Below are positions 43,269-51,440 of a DNA stretch of 64,000 nt, piece by piece (the first letter of the stretch is position 1; the number at the start of each line of letters is the position of its first letter). The notes beneath the pieces are model-generated. The model saw only the letters and a program-made list of their open reading frames with translations. It was not told the origin of the DNA and made no database searches. Location: positions 1-64,000 of the forward strand of contig JAEUHN010000007.1 in NCBI GenBank assembly GCA_016795365.1. The letters are read 5' to 3'. Origin of the DNA: Verrucomicrobiaceae bacterium (lineage in GTDB: Bacteria; Verrucomicrobiota; Verrucomicrobiia; Verrucomicrobiales; Verrucomicrobiaceae). A program made the position numbers and the translations under genes.

Positions 43269-43655
43269 ATGAGAGCAATTCTGCGACCAGCACTCTTGGG
43301 GGCCATCGGGCTAGCATGCCTTCTGAATGCGAACTCGATTTTGAATCGGGAGGGCGATGTCACGTCAGCGCCTATTTATCGTTTGCTTGAATTGCTAACT
43401 TGGTGCGGGCTTTGGACTGGCGTAGTCGGCATTGTCTGGGCTTGTTTTGTCAGAAGTCGTCCTCTTTGGTTTCTGGATCTTTGTTTTTGCTCTTCCGTTG
43501 CTCTGTTTGCGGTGATGACTTTCGTCTGGCTTCCAAGCTACATTTGGACAGCTAGATCGGATTCGGCCACCAAAGAAGCCGAACAAAACGGATGCAGGCA
43601 ACGGCTCGAAGGCGATCTGTCGTGTCAGCAACGTCTTGCGCTCGCCGTCGCCTGA
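43269..43655 (+). CDS. Cassette gene 2, small membrane protein
   Basis: Protein of 128 residues with three hydrophobic segments (PALLGAIGLACLLNA; LLTWCGLWTGVVGIVWACFV; FLDLCFCSSVALFAVMTFVW). The reading frame continues into attC2, so the last 26 residues are encoded by the recombination site itself. The start is 16 bp after the core site of attC1. No family recognised. Membrane proteins of this size are common in cassette arrays. Confidence 0.65.
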   Translation: MRAILRPALLGAIGLACLLNANSILNREGDVTSAPIYRLLELLTWCGLWTGVVGIVWACFVRSRPLWFLDLCFCSSVALFAVMTFVWLPSYIWTARSDSATKEAEQNGCRQRLEGDLSCQQRLALAVA

Positions 43656-43670
43656 TCCGAGTCGTTCGGC
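43578..43670 (+). repeat. attC2 recombination site
   Basis: 93-bp site with perfectly complementary outer boxes gccgaac (43578) and gttcggc (43664) and inner boxes cggat(g)caggc / gcctgatccg, again with a single extrahelical g on the left strand. A further paired acggc/gccgt follows. Nearly identical in sequence to attC1, which suggests one source array. Confidence 0.87.
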
Positions 43671-43692
43671 CAAGAAACGGAACCCATCGCCA

Positions 43693-44229
43693 ATGATTCA
43701 TTCGCCCATAGTAATCTCAGGAGTGCCAGCATGTGGTAAAACGAGCTTCGGTGATTGGCTTCGCGATAACCGATCTTTTAAGCACCTCGACATGGAGGCG
43801 ACTGCTCAGCACGATCAAACTCGGCAGTTGTGGACCTATTTTGCCAGCGGCCAACGTGCCAAGGTCGAAGAGGCCTTACAGAAGTTGAGGGCCGGATTTG
43901 AAAGGCTCGTTGTGACATGGGGATTTGTCCCAAATGAAACTGGCTTGGGCATTCTGAGCACATTCAGAGACCAGGGCTATGAACTTTGGTGGTTCACTGG
44001 ACCTATTGACAAGGCCCGCGAAGAGTGGGTTCGGCGTGACAATCGTCCTGACTCACAGCTTTTTGATGGTCAGATGGCAAACATTGGACGTGCGAAGCAC
44101 GCCTTGAACAGTCTTTACGCCGAGACAACTATTCAGACGCTGGAGGCGGATGGTTCCAGAATGCCATCGGAAGCAATCGAGGCTCGTATCATTAGCTATC
44201 AGACACAGAGACATGGACAGGAGTCATGA
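43693..44229 (+). CDS. Cassette gene 3, P-loop NTPase/kinase-like protein
   Basis: Protein of 178 residues. Start chosen at MIHSPIVISGVPACGKTSFG (43693) because the Walker A (GVPACGKT) then lies at residues 10-17, as in small P-loop kinases; a longer reading starts inside attC2. It has an LVVTWGFVPNETGLG segment and a YELWWFTGPIDKAREEW region reminiscent of NMP-kinase-type lids (KAREEWVRRDNRPD). The substrate is unknown; zeta-toxin-like or adenylate-kinase-like relationships are possible but unproven. Followed by attC3. Confidence 0.7.
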   Translation: MIHSPIVISGVPACGKTSFGDWLRDNRSFKHLDMEATAQHDQTRQLWTYFASGQRAKVEEALQKLRAGFERLVVTWGFVPNETGLGILSTFRDQGYELWWFTGPIDKAREEWVRRDNRPDSQLFDGQMANIGRAKHALNSLYAETTIQTLEADGSRMPSEAIEARIISYQTQRHGQES

Positions 44230-44249
44230 ATCACAGAGACCACACCAAG

Positions 44250-44341
44250 GCCGAACAAAACGGATTCAGGCACGGCTCGAAGGCTATCTGTCGTCTCAGC
44301 AACGTCTTGCGCTCGCCGTCGCCTGATCCAAAGCGTTCGCC
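44250..44341 (+). repeat. attC3 recombination site
   Basis: 92-bp site, outer boxes gccgaac (44250) and gttcgcc (44335). Inner boxes ggat(t)caggc / gcctgatcc carry an extrahelical t at the same place where attC1 and attC2 carry g. The sequence differs from attC2 at several scattered positions but keeps the same folding. Confidence 0.84.
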
Positions 44342-44362
44342 CAATTTCGCAGCGTCAACCCG

Positions 44363-44839
44363 ATGAGTAGAAGCAGCTATGAGGAGGGCACCGGAGTCTC
44401 GCTCCCGAGCGTGCAGGACTTTGACCCGTTTGGTGGCGATCTCGACGCCCAGAGTGCGTGGCGTAGCTTTGGTGGACTCTCGATTGCCGATGCCCTCGCA
44501 CGGTTCCGCGAGAATCCGATTCACTATCAGGAGGACTTCATGTTTATGGGAGGCCGTGCCTTCGTGTTCTACTTCCCGGTTCTTGATGCGTTTCTACGGG
44601 AGTTTCGCCTGACCGAGCACGAGGACGACTCGCAGGCAGCCATTATTGGTTCAGGCATTGCTGCACAGTTCAGGTGGCCTACTGCGTCGCATCTGGTTCC
44701 AATTCGCCCAGCCATTCGCTCACTCGCGGATTACGTTTGTTCACACACGGAGCAGTTGGCCGCAGACCCAGAGGAGCAGCGAAGGATTGCCAGAGATTGG
44801 CAGGCTGTTTACCGTGCGCTCGATTCAGCCACATCATGA
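44363..44839 (+). CDS. Cassette gene 4, hypothetical protein
   Basis: Protein of 158 residues starting 22 bp after the attC3 core site. It has a SMI1/DUF-like acidic feel (SLPSVQDFDPFGGDLDAQSA; SIADALARFRENPIHYQEDF; FVFYFPVLDAFLREF) but I recognise no defined domain. No signal peptide or membrane segment. It is the last gene of the array, followed by a truncated attC. Function unknown. Confidence 0.72.
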   Translation: MSRSSYEEGTGVSLPSVQDFDPFGGDLDAQSAWRSFGGLSIADALARFRENPIHYQEDFMFMGGRAFVFYFPVLDAFLREFRLTEHEDDSQAAIIGSGIAAQFRWPTASHLVPIRPAIRSLADYVCSHTEQLAADPEEQRRIARDWQAVYRALDSATS

Positions 44840-44864
44840 CACCAGCCATCGACGACCAACCAAA

Positions 44865-44928
44865 GGCGAACAAAACGAATGCAGGCTACGGGGGCGAACG
44901 ACGTCTGTCGTGTCAGCCAGGGCTCCAG
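44865..44928 (+). repeat. Truncated attC4
   Basis: The left half is preserved (ggcgaac, then aaaacgaatgcaggctacgg) and the centre gtctgtcgtgtcagc is recognisable, but the sequence then diverges and no right inner box or GTT core follows. The break abuts the terminator of the downstream chromosomal gene, so the array was cut here by deletion or rearrangement. Confidence 0.75.
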
Positions 44929-44932
44929 CCAT

Positions 44933-44966
44933 AAAAGAGCCGGGAACCCGTGGGGGCTCCCGGCTT
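44933..44966 (-). terminator. Intrinsic terminator of the siroheme-decarboxylase-like gene
   Basis: Stem of 11 bp with one mismatch (44938-44948 with 44955-44965), followed on the minus strand by a T-run (cttttat). It lies 18 bp after the stop of the minus-strand gene and marks the right edge of the cassette island. Confidence 0.75.
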
Positions 44967-44984
44967 GAATCCTACGGTGCGAGG

Positions 44985-46103
44985 TTAGACCACGGGACCG
45001 GGCACGTCCTTCCACTTGGCGTGCCATTCCTTGTAGATGATGGGCGAGATCTCGCTGGGCTTGATCTCGCTACGGCCGCCCCAGAAGACGTTGGTGTAAT
45101 CGCAGGGGATGCCGGCTTCTTCGAGGTGCTTGTCGATGGCGGCTTTGTGCTGGAGGACGAGGTCCTTGTCGCTGCCGTGGACGACGCCCATGATATTGAC
45201 ATTGGCGAAGCGTTCGCCGCCTTCGCGCCAGTAGCAGTGAGTCATGATGGTGTGGCGACCGACTTCGGCTCCGCCGCGCTCTTCCATGCCCTTCGGGACG
45301 CGCCAGTGGAAGAGGCCATTGAAGCGGGTGACGCGCACGCCTGCCTGGGAGGGCTTGACGTGTTCGAGGAAGGTGGAGAAGCGTCCGAGCACGCCCTTGC
45401 AGTCGAGGGTTTCAGCCACCTGGCAGAAGCGTTCGAGTGTGACGCCTGCCTGCTCAGCGCGCTTGGCCCAGGGTTCGGCACCGATTTCTTCCACGCTGAG
45501 TTCGCCCTTGAGAGCGAGGAGCACGCGCCACTCTTCTTCGGTGAGGGGGACGGCTTCGGTGGTGAGCATCTTGGCAGGCTCATCGGCGCGCTCGCCGATC
45601 TCCATCGTCTTGCGGCGGACGTGACCGACACCGAGGGCGAAGATGCCTTTGGCCTGCATCAAATAATACTCTTCAGCGCCGGTGAGGCGCTTGAGCACAT
45701 CGGCGTGCTCGGCGACGTCGGTTCCGAAGGGCACCTTCAGCGTGGTCCAGAGGCGGTAGTCGCTGCCGGAGATCTCGCGGTCGGTGGAGCGAATGACGAC
45801 ATGGCCGCTGAAGGGATCCTCTTTGAACATGAACTCGAATATGGCGTCGAGCTTGTCGGCGGGGACCTTCCAGGCCACGAGGGCTCCATCGGCCAGTTTG
45901 TTGGCGAGGAGTGTCTGGCGCACGCGACGAATGACGCCACCGGAGACCATGGCGCGGATGCGCTCGACGACGGTGTCGAGATCGAGACCGCTCTGCTCGG
46001 CGATGGCGTGAAACGGATGACGGAGGAAGCCGCGGATGCGGTCTTCGGACACGGCGAGGATGCGGGCGTTGGTCTCTTCAGTATGCTCAATGGGGACACT
46101 CAT
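44985..46103 (-). CDS. Fused two-domain siroheme decarboxylase-like (AhbA/AhbB, Lrp-type) protein
   Basis: Protein of 372 residues made of two homologous halves. Each half has a winged-helix region and an AsnC-like beta domain. The first half (1-185) has VVERIRAMVSGGVIRRVRQT and SGSDYRLWTTLKVP. The second half has VLGRFSTFLEHV, RFNGLFHWRVP and the MTHCYWREGGERFANVNIMG segment that matches the AhbB-type His/Tyr site. Known enzymes of this family decarboxylate siroheme to didecarboxysiroheme for heme or heme d1 synthesis, normally as two subunits. Start taken at MSVPIEHTEE (46103). No other heme-pathway gene is adjacent, so a regulatory role is not excluded. Confidence 0.75.
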   Translation of the reverse strand: MSVPIEHTEETNARILAVSEDRIRGFLRHPFHAIAEQSGLDLDTVVERIRAMVSGGVIRRVRQTLLANKLADGALVAWKVPADKLDAIFEFMFKEDPFSGHVVIRSTDREISGSDYRLWTTLKVPFGTDVAEHADVLKRLTGAEEYYLMQAKGIFALGVGHVRRKTMEIGERADEPAKMLTTEAVPLTEEEWRVLLALKGELSVEEIGAEPWAKRAEQAGVTLERFCQVAETLDCKGVLGRFSTFLEHVKPSQAGVRVTRFNGLFHWRVPKGMEERGGAEVGRHTIMTHCYWREGGERFANVNIMGVVHGSDKDLVLQHKAAIDKHLEEAGIPCDYTNVFWGGRSEIKPSEISPIIYKEWHAKWKDVPGPVV

Positions 46104-46178
46104 GGGGCGCGCACTATGAGTGGAAGAGACGGGAGCGCAACGGAGGATGCTGCGCAAACCTTGGCCTTCACCGTGCGA

Positions 46179-46772
46179 TCAATCCACGATGCTGACGGGG
46201 GTGCCGGAGGGCAGTTCCTCAAACATCCGCGCCGCCATCTCGGACGGGAGACGAATGCATCCATGCGAGGCGGGAGACCCGGGCTCGGGGATGGGGCCTG
46301 CGTGCATGCCAATGCCGGAACTGGTGAGACGCATCCAATTTGGCATCGGCGCCCCGACAAAGCGACCTCCCTTCGGGATGCGGGAGCGCTGGGAGTGCGC
46401 GTTCCAGTTCACCGTCTCACCATCGGCGTCTTCGATGATGCCCCAGGTATTGGACTTCTTGTCGACCTTCTTCTCCGAGATCACGAAATTGCCCCGTGGC
46501 GTGGGATGGTCCTCGACGCCCGTGGCCACGTAGGTCCAGGCGATCTCCTGAGTGCCGTCGTAGATGCGGGCCTTTTGCTCGCCGAGGTCGATGCGCACCT
46601 TGGGCTTGCCCTGCACGCTGGGGCCGGTCCACTGGAAAAGCACGGGCTCCGCTTCTTTGACCTCGGCTTTCAGGCCCGAGTCGGGCATGGGCGGAAAGAG
46701 GGGCTGCCGAAGGGCGCACGAGGTGAACGCACAGAGTGGAAGCAGGACAAGCAGGGCGCGGGAAATTTGCAT
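46179..46772 (-). CDS. L,D-transpeptidase (YkuD domain), lipoprotein-like
   Basis: Exported protein of 197 residues that probably cross-links peptidoglycan or attaches proteins to it. The N-terminus MQISRALLVLLPLCAFTSC fits a lipoprotein signal (AFTSC lipobox-like). The YkuD domain spans about 55-195: KVRIDLGEQKARIYDG, TPRGNFVISEK, and the catalytic SHGCIRLPSE with nucleophile Cys and upstream His (IGMHAGP). A longer frame from 46811 is open but precedes the signal peptide. It is convergent with nothing and divergent from gtrA. Confidence 0.9.
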   Translation of the reverse strand: MQISRALLVLLPLCAFTSCALRQPLFPPMPDSGLKAEVKEAEPVLFQWTGPSVQGKPKVRIDLGEQKARIYDGTQEIAWTYVATGVEDHPTPRGNFVISEKKVDKKSNTWGIIEDADGETVNWNAHSQRSRIPKGGRFVGAPMPNWMRLTSSGIGMHAGPIPEPGSPASHGCIRLPSEMAARMFEELPSGTPVSIVD

Positions 46773-46881
46773 AGGACGGAGGAGTGGATCGGGAGCTGAG
46801 TAGATCACCATTCGAGGCCGTCATTCAAGCGCTGACTTCGTGCTTGTGTGTGGCGGCCTCCTGTCCACCCTAGCGGCCCCC

Positions 46882-47400
46882 ATGCCAAACCCTATATCCA
46901 ATGCTCTGCAATTCGTCCGCGAGAACGATTTGAAGACCATCATCGCGCGGCTGAACTCACGCGACACGCACCCGGCCATCCAGTTTCTCAAATACAGCAT
47001 CAGCGGCGGAGTCGCTGTCGTGGTGTATGGCACCATCTACTTCATGCTGATTCACAAGGTGTGGCCGGAACTCAAGCACATCGGCAGCGATGCCTCGGTT
47101 GATCCCTGGGTGAAGTTCCTCAAGACCTTGCCACCGACAGGCATCGCCTTCTTCTTCAGCAACATCATCGTCTATTGGCTGAACACGCGCTGGGTCTTCA
47201 CGCCGGGGCGGCATCATCCGGTGCTGGAGTTCCTCTACTTCACCTTCGTCAACATGCCAGGCGTGCTCGGTGGTGCCGTGGTGCAGGGGCTCTTGATCGC
47301 CAAGGCAGGCTGGCCTGCGAGCGCGGCCTTCCTCGGCTTCCTGGTGCCGAACATGCTGATCAATTTCATCTGCCGGAAGTTCTTCATCTTCAAGGGTTGA
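46882..47400 (+). CDS. GtrA-family membrane protein
   Basis: Protein of 172 residues with four transmembrane segments: after QFLKYSISGGVAVVVYGTIY, around GIAFFFSNIIVYWLNTRWVF (a GtrA hallmark), LEFLYFTFVNMPGVLGGAVV, and the last ending FLVPNMLINFICRKFFIFKG, the typical GtrA C-terminus. The family is thought to move polyprenyl-linked sugars across the membrane. Start taken at MPNPISNAL (46882). Its stop overlaps the TTG start of the ketosynthase gene, which implies coupled translation. Confidence 0.88.
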   Translation: MPNPISNALQFVRENDLKTIIARLNSRDTHPAIQFLKYSISGGVAVVVYGTIYFMLIHKVWPELKHIGSDASVDPWVKFLKTLPPTGIAFFFSNIIVYWLNTRWVFTPGRHHPVLEFLYFTFVNMPGVLGGAVVQGLLIAKAGWPASAAFLGFLVPNMLINFICRKFFIFKG

Positions 47401-48659
47401 GAACCGCATCCACAGATCCTGATTCGCGCCGTGCGGTCATCACTGGCATCGGCATCGTGTCCGCCCTGGGCCTGGGCAAGGAAGCGTTCTGGGCGGGATT
47501 GAAGGCGGAGCGCAGTCCTGTGCGCCGACTTTCGTTGTTCGATACCTCGAAGACGAAAGCGAAGCACGCCGCCTGGATCGACAGCTGGCAGCCCGAGACC
47601 TGGGTCGCGGCGCATCGTCTCAAGCGCATGGACCGCTGCGTGCAGTTCGCCGTCGCTGCGGCGCACATGGCGGTGGCTGATGCCCGGCTGGAGCAAAGCG
47701 CTGAGCGTCCCAACGTTCGCGCCGGGGTGAGCTTTGGCACGGCACTCGGCGGCTTTGGCACAGGGGAACTCGCGCACTCCCTCTTCGTCGAGCAGGGCAT
47801 GAGCACGCTCCCGCCCTCGCTTGGTCTTCAGGTGTTCCCCGGCAGTGCCCAGGGCAATCTGGCGATCGAGTTCGGTCTGCAAGGGCAGGGCACGACGAAC
47901 ACCAATACCTGCGCCGCTGGCAATGTGGCTCTGGGTGACGCCTTGCGTTTCATCCAGCATGGCAGTCTCGATGTCGTGATCGCCGGTGCCGCTGAGGCTC
48001 CGCTCACGCCGATGATCTATGCCGCCTTCGATCGACTGGGCACCATGGCTTCAAGCAACGTGGACCAACCTTATCGTCCTTTTCATCGTCATCGTGATGG
48101 CTTCGTGATGGGCGAGGGGAGTGCAATGTTCGTCGTGGAAAGTCTGAGTCATGCGCGGGCTCGCGGGGCGACTATTTACGCGGAGATCATGGGCTTTGCG
48201 GCGACCAATGAAGCGCACCACATGAGCACGCCGGAACCCTCAGGGACCATGCTGCGTGCAGCGGTCTCACAGGCACTGGCTGAGGCTGGGCTGCGAGGCG
48301 ATCAGCTCGATTACATCAATCCTCATGCTTCGGGCACGCAAGCGAACGACGCGAACGAACTGCGCCACCTGCACGCGGTGATCGGCGATGCCCTCGCACG
48401 TATTCCTGTCTCGGGAACGAAGCCGTTTACGGGTCATTGCCTCGGAGCTGCGGGTGCGATGGAAGTCGCCGCCTGCCTGCTGGCCATCGACCATCAGTGG
48501 ATTCCGCCTACGCCCGGGCTCGACGACCTTGATCCTGGGTGCCAGGGGGCCGACGTGGTGGCAATCACAGGTCGTCACCATCGTGTCCGTCATGTGCTCT
48601 CGAACTCCTTCGGCTTCGGAGGTATCAACACGGCTTTGGTGCTGGGGAAGGTCGAGTAG
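47397..48659 (+). CDS. Beta-ketoacyl-ACP synthase (FabF-like), TTG start
   Basis: Condensing enzyme of about 420 residues. The active-site set is complete: Cys in TNTCAAGNVALGDA (about 170), His in NPHASGTQANDANE (about 310) and His in KPFTGHCLGAAGAME (about 345), with a SNSFGFGGINTALVL C-terminus. No ATG exists before VITGIGIVSALG. The TTG at 47397, preceded by an aaggg-type site and overlapping the gtrA stop, gives the expected N-terminus. Divergent features such as TCAAGN in place of TACATS suggest a specialised rather than housekeeping FabF. No ACP is adjacent. Confidence 0.88.
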   Translation: MRTASTDPDSRRAVITGIGIVSALGLGKEAFWAGLKAERSPVRRLSLFDTSKTKAKHAAWIDSWQPETWVAAHRLKRMDRCVQFAVAAAHMAVADARLEQSAERPNVRAGVSFGTALGGFGTGELAHSLFVEQGMSTLPPSLGLQVFPGSAQGNLAIEFGLQGQGTTNTNTCAAGNVALGDALRFIQHGSLDVVIAGAAEAPLTPMIYAAFDRLGTMASSNVDQPYRPFHRHRDGFVMGEGSAMFVVESLSHARARGATIYAEIMGFAATNEAHHMSTPEPSGTMLRAAVSQALAEAGLRGDQLDYINPHASGTQANDANELRHLHAVIGDALARIPVSGTKPFTGHCLGAAGAMEVAACLLAIDHQWIPPTPGLDDLDPGCQGADVVAITGRHHRVRHVLSNSFGFGGINTALVLGKVE

Positions 48660-48676
48660 GACGAGGCGTATCCAGC

Positions 48677-49912
48677 TCAGCGTTGCGCTGTTGCTTTCAA
48701 GTCCCGTGTAATCCATCCCGCTGTGACAACGCTGTCGATCCACACTTGATCGCTGGTCATCGGATCCTCGGGAAACCGGAGGCGAAGGGTGAGAGGCAAG
48801 GGCTTCTCGCTGTTCTCGCGCAAATGGAAGTCGATCTCGGTGCCCACGGTGCTGTGCTTGTCCACATACGCAAAGATGGGCGGTGACGACTTGTCTGCGG
48901 GATCAAGGAGACGGATGCAGAGAAGTGACTGCGCATCGGTGAAAGCATTGTCGAAGCGGGTGGTCTCGTCGGCCAGCACGCGGAACACCTGAAGGCTGAC
49001 CGGCTTCTCGCTCATGAACTGTCTCCACCCCATGGTGGACCAGGCCACGTAGCTCGGCCAGTCCACGAGATGCTTGCCGTGATCGAGCACCACGTTCACT
49101 TCGCGGTGGCTGCCATCAGGCAAAAAGGCCGCCAGACGCCATTGGCGGTCGTTGTTCACCGCATGCTGATGGAGATCGAGCTTGGAATATGTCACCGGCT
49201 GCCAGGGATGCACAGCCACATGCTCACGAATCACGCGATCCAGGACGGCGCGATCAGCCACGCTATCGAGCAACTCCTCGGTGTTGCGCGCCTTGAGGAA
49301 ATGCATGGCCGCTTCAGCGACGGGACCAGGGAGCACTGGCGAATCTTCCACGGGGTCCTTCTTCACCTCGCCACTCACGCTTTGAAAGGTGAGCGTGGTC
49401 AGGGGACCGGCATCACCCGATGCACTGCCGTAGCGGAGGCCCACGGTGTTCTTCGGCAGCTTCACGGCTGAACCACCCGAAGGCTTGGCGGCCTCATCCT
49501 TGTCCTCCACCTTAACGACCGGAGGCGCGGGGTTCGTGCTGCTATCCGGGAGATAATGGAGCACCGTGGCGATCACGACGAGCCCCAGGACCACCGCCAC
49601 ACCGAGGATGAACCGACGCCGGGCCTCCTGCACCTCGGGGTCCAGCTTCATGCGCTCGAACACTTCGCCCTGCAAGGACTGCGGCTCGTAGGCGGGCCCC
49701 GGTGCCGGTTTTACCAAAGGCTCGTCAGCGACCACAGGGGAACCTGGCGGAGCAATAAGAAGCGCCCGGCGTTTCGACTTACGATCCTTGCACGAGACCT
49801 GCAAAACCACGTATTCGCTGCAATGCGGGCATGGCCGGGAGCGGGTGACAGAGGTCACCTGCACCTCAGCCTGCTTCTCGCAATGGGGGCAGACGAAAAG
49901 GACAGCGGGCAT
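48677..49912 (-). CDS. Zinc-ribbon single-pass membrane protein
   Basis: Protein of 411 residues. The N-terminus is a zinc ribbon (FVCPHCEKQ and RPCPHCSEY, two CPHC knuckles about 20 residues apart). One transmembrane segment follows (about 100-120; FILGVAVVLGLVVIATVLHY), then a long extracytoplasmic part with a helical region (AEAAMHFLKARNTEELLDSV) and a beta-rich C-terminal domain (LPLTLRLRFPEDPMTSDQVW). Start set at MPAVLFVCPHC (49912), removing 19 residues of a longer frame. The family is unknown to me; similar zinc-ribbon membrane proteins are common in Verrucomicrobiota. Confidence 0.7.
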   Translation of the reverse strand: MPAVLFVCPHCEKQAEVQVTSVTRSRPCPHCSEYVVLQVSCKDRKSKRRALLIAPPGSPVVADEPLVKPAPGPAYEPQSLQGEVFERMKLDPEVQEARRRFILGVAVVLGLVVIATVLHYLPDSSTNPAPPVVKVEDKDEAAKPSGGSAVKLPKNTVGLRYGSASGDAGPLTTLTFQSVSGEVKKDPVEDSPVLPGPVAEAAMHFLKARNTEELLDSVADRAVLDRVIREHVAVHPWQPVTYSKLDLHQHAVNNDRQWRLAAFLPDGSHREVNVVLDHGKHLVDWPSYVAWSTMGWRQFMSEKPVSLQVFRVLADETTRFDNAFTDAQSLLCIRLLDPADKSSPPIFAYVDKHSTVGTEIDFHLRENSEKPLPLTLRLRFPEDPMTSDQVWIDSVVTAGWITRDLKATAQR

Positions 49913-50023
49913 GGAAAAGGAATGCGTTCGATTATTCGCGCTCCTCGTGTTTTGCGCAACATGCATCATGCCATCGCAAGCAGGTTTCGATTGTCGTGAT
50001 CAAGAATCGAAGCACCATGCGCC

Positions 50024-51433
50024 ATGCCTCTTCGCATCGCCTTGTTTGGCGGCAGTTTTAATCCCCCAGGTATCCACCATCAGCGCATCGCGGAGGCGTT
50101 GAGTCAGCGCTTTGACGTGGTCCTTGTGGTGCCATGCGGACCCCGCGGTGACAAGTCGGCCACCAATCTGCTTCCGCCTGTGTTTCGTGCGGCGATGGCT
50201 GACATGGCATTCGCCACGATTCCAAAGGTCGAGATTGATCTCTTTGACCTCGAGCAGCAGCACTTCACGCGGTCGCATCTTCTCGATGCTCGCTATGCCT
50301 CGCGGGGCGAAGTGTGGCACGTGGTGGGAGTGGATCTGGTCAAAGGTGGAGCACGCGGCCAGTCGGAGATCCAGCGAACCTGGGAGCGTGGCACGGAGTT
50401 GTGGCAACGAGCGAGATTCGTGGTGCTGAAGCGCCCGGGGCATCGCTTTGATCCGGCGGACCTTCCGCCCCACCATGAGCTGATCGAACTCGATGTGCCG
50501 GGAGCGAGCAGCGATATTCGTCAGAGGCTCGTGCGCGGTGAAGATGTATCCGCCTACGTGTCGTCTCGCCCCCTGGCTTACATCCAGCGCTACGGCTTGT
50601 ATCGCTCCACGATTCCTAGCGCTGCGGCTCGTGGACATCTTCAAAATGCATCGTGGCTGCTGCACGCGGACCCACGCAACCCTCGCGCCCGCGAGTGGGA
50701 GCCGAAGTTCCACGAGGCAATGGTGGAAGACGCTGCGAAGGCCGACTTCATCACCGTGCTTGGTGGCGATGGGGCGATGCTTCGATCCATCCGCGAGCAC
50801 TGGAGACTGCGGCTTCCCTTTTATGGTGTGAATGCCGGTCATCTTGGCTTCCTCATGAACAGCGCCCGCAGTGTCTTCGGCGCACCTTTCCCGCCACAGG
50901 ATGTGATCTTCCGACAGTTGCCGATGCTCTACCTTGAACTCGAGGACGAGCATGGTGCGGTGCGCACAGCTTATGGATTCAACGACGCCTGGCTGGAGCG
51001 CTCGAGCAGCCAGTCGGCCTGGCTGGAGGTGAGCGTCAATGGCGTGACCCGGCTGAAGAAGCTGGTGAGCGATGGTGCACTCGTCGCCACCGCTGCCGGA
51101 TCGACCGCTTACGCGCGTTCGATGGGCGCATCGCCACTGCTTGCCGATACACCGGCATGGCTGCTCGTCGGGTCCAATGTGATGGAGCCTGTGGACTGGA
51201 AGAGTGCCTTGCTGTCGATCGACACCGTGATCGAGATGCGTAGCCTCGATCCTACGCACCGCCCGCTACGAGCTTACGTGGATGGGCAGGACTTCGGCAT
51301 TGTCACTCGTCTTCGCGCACGCATCTCACGGGCAGCAGCAGCCGAAGTGATCTTCAATGCGACCCACGACATGGCGGAGAAGATTGCCGCCATTCAATTC
51401 CGTGGCACTGGGATCACTGACGAACCTACGTGA
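50024..51433 (+). CDS. Fused nicotinate-nucleotide adenylyltransferase and NAD kinase
   Basis: A 469-residue fusion of two NAD(P) pathway enzymes. Residues about 1-195 are NadD-like (ALFGGSFNPPGIHHQRIAEA; WHVVGVDLVKGG; DVPGASSDIRQRL, the ISSTxxR equivalent), ending with the usual VSSRPLAYIQRYGLY. Residues about 205-469 are NAD kinase (FITVLGGDGAMLRSI, GVNAGHLGFLMN, DGALVATAAGSTAYARSMGA). The HxGH motif of NadD reads GIHH, so one catalytic signature is altered. The gene would channel nicotinate mononucleotide to NADP in one polypeptide. Divergent from the zinc-ribbon gene. Confidence 0.88.
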   Translation: MPLRIALFGGSFNPPGIHHQRIAEALSQRFDVVLVVPCGPRGDKSATNLLPPVFRAAMADMAFATIPKVEIDLFDLEQQHFTRSHLLDARYASRGEVWHVVGVDLVKGGARGQSEIQRTWERGTELWQRARFVVLKRPGHRFDPADLPPHHELIELDVPGASSDIRQRLVRGEDVSAYVSSRPLAYIQRYGLYRSTIPSAAARGHLQNASWLLHADPRNPRAREWEPKFHEAMVEDAAKADFITVLGGDGAMLRSIREHWRLRLPFYGVNAGHLGFLMNSARSVFGAPFPPQDVIFRQLPMLYLELEDEHGAVRTAYGFNDAWLERSSSQSAWLEVSVNGVTRLKKLVSDGALVATAAGSTAYARSMGASPLLADTPAWLLVGSNVMEPVDWKSALLSIDTVIEMRSLDPTHRPLRAYVDGQDFGIVTRLRARISRAAAAEVIFNATHDMAEKIAAIQFRGTGITDEPT

Positions 51434-51440
51434 TCCGCGA

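Larger units (their letters stand above)
42689..44930 (+). mobile_element. Integron-type gene cassette array without integrase (CALIN)
   Basis: Four short genes, all on the plus strand, each preceded by only a few tens of bases and followed by a homologous imperfect inverted repeat of about 92 bp bounded by GCCGAAC/GTTCGGC-type core sites. The left boundary core is GTTCGCT at 42689. Cassettes run approximately 42690-43247, 43248-43664, 43665-44335 and 44336-44930, and the last attC is truncated. Base composition is clearly less GC-rich than the flanks. No tyrosine recombinase (IntI) is encoded in the window. The core sites deviate from GTTRRRY at the fourth base. Confidence 0.82.

Noticed and set aside
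42600-44950. Insertion sequence or transposon
   Set aside because: No transposase, and the repeats flank each gene in the same orientation with attC folding rather than terminal inverted repeats of an element.
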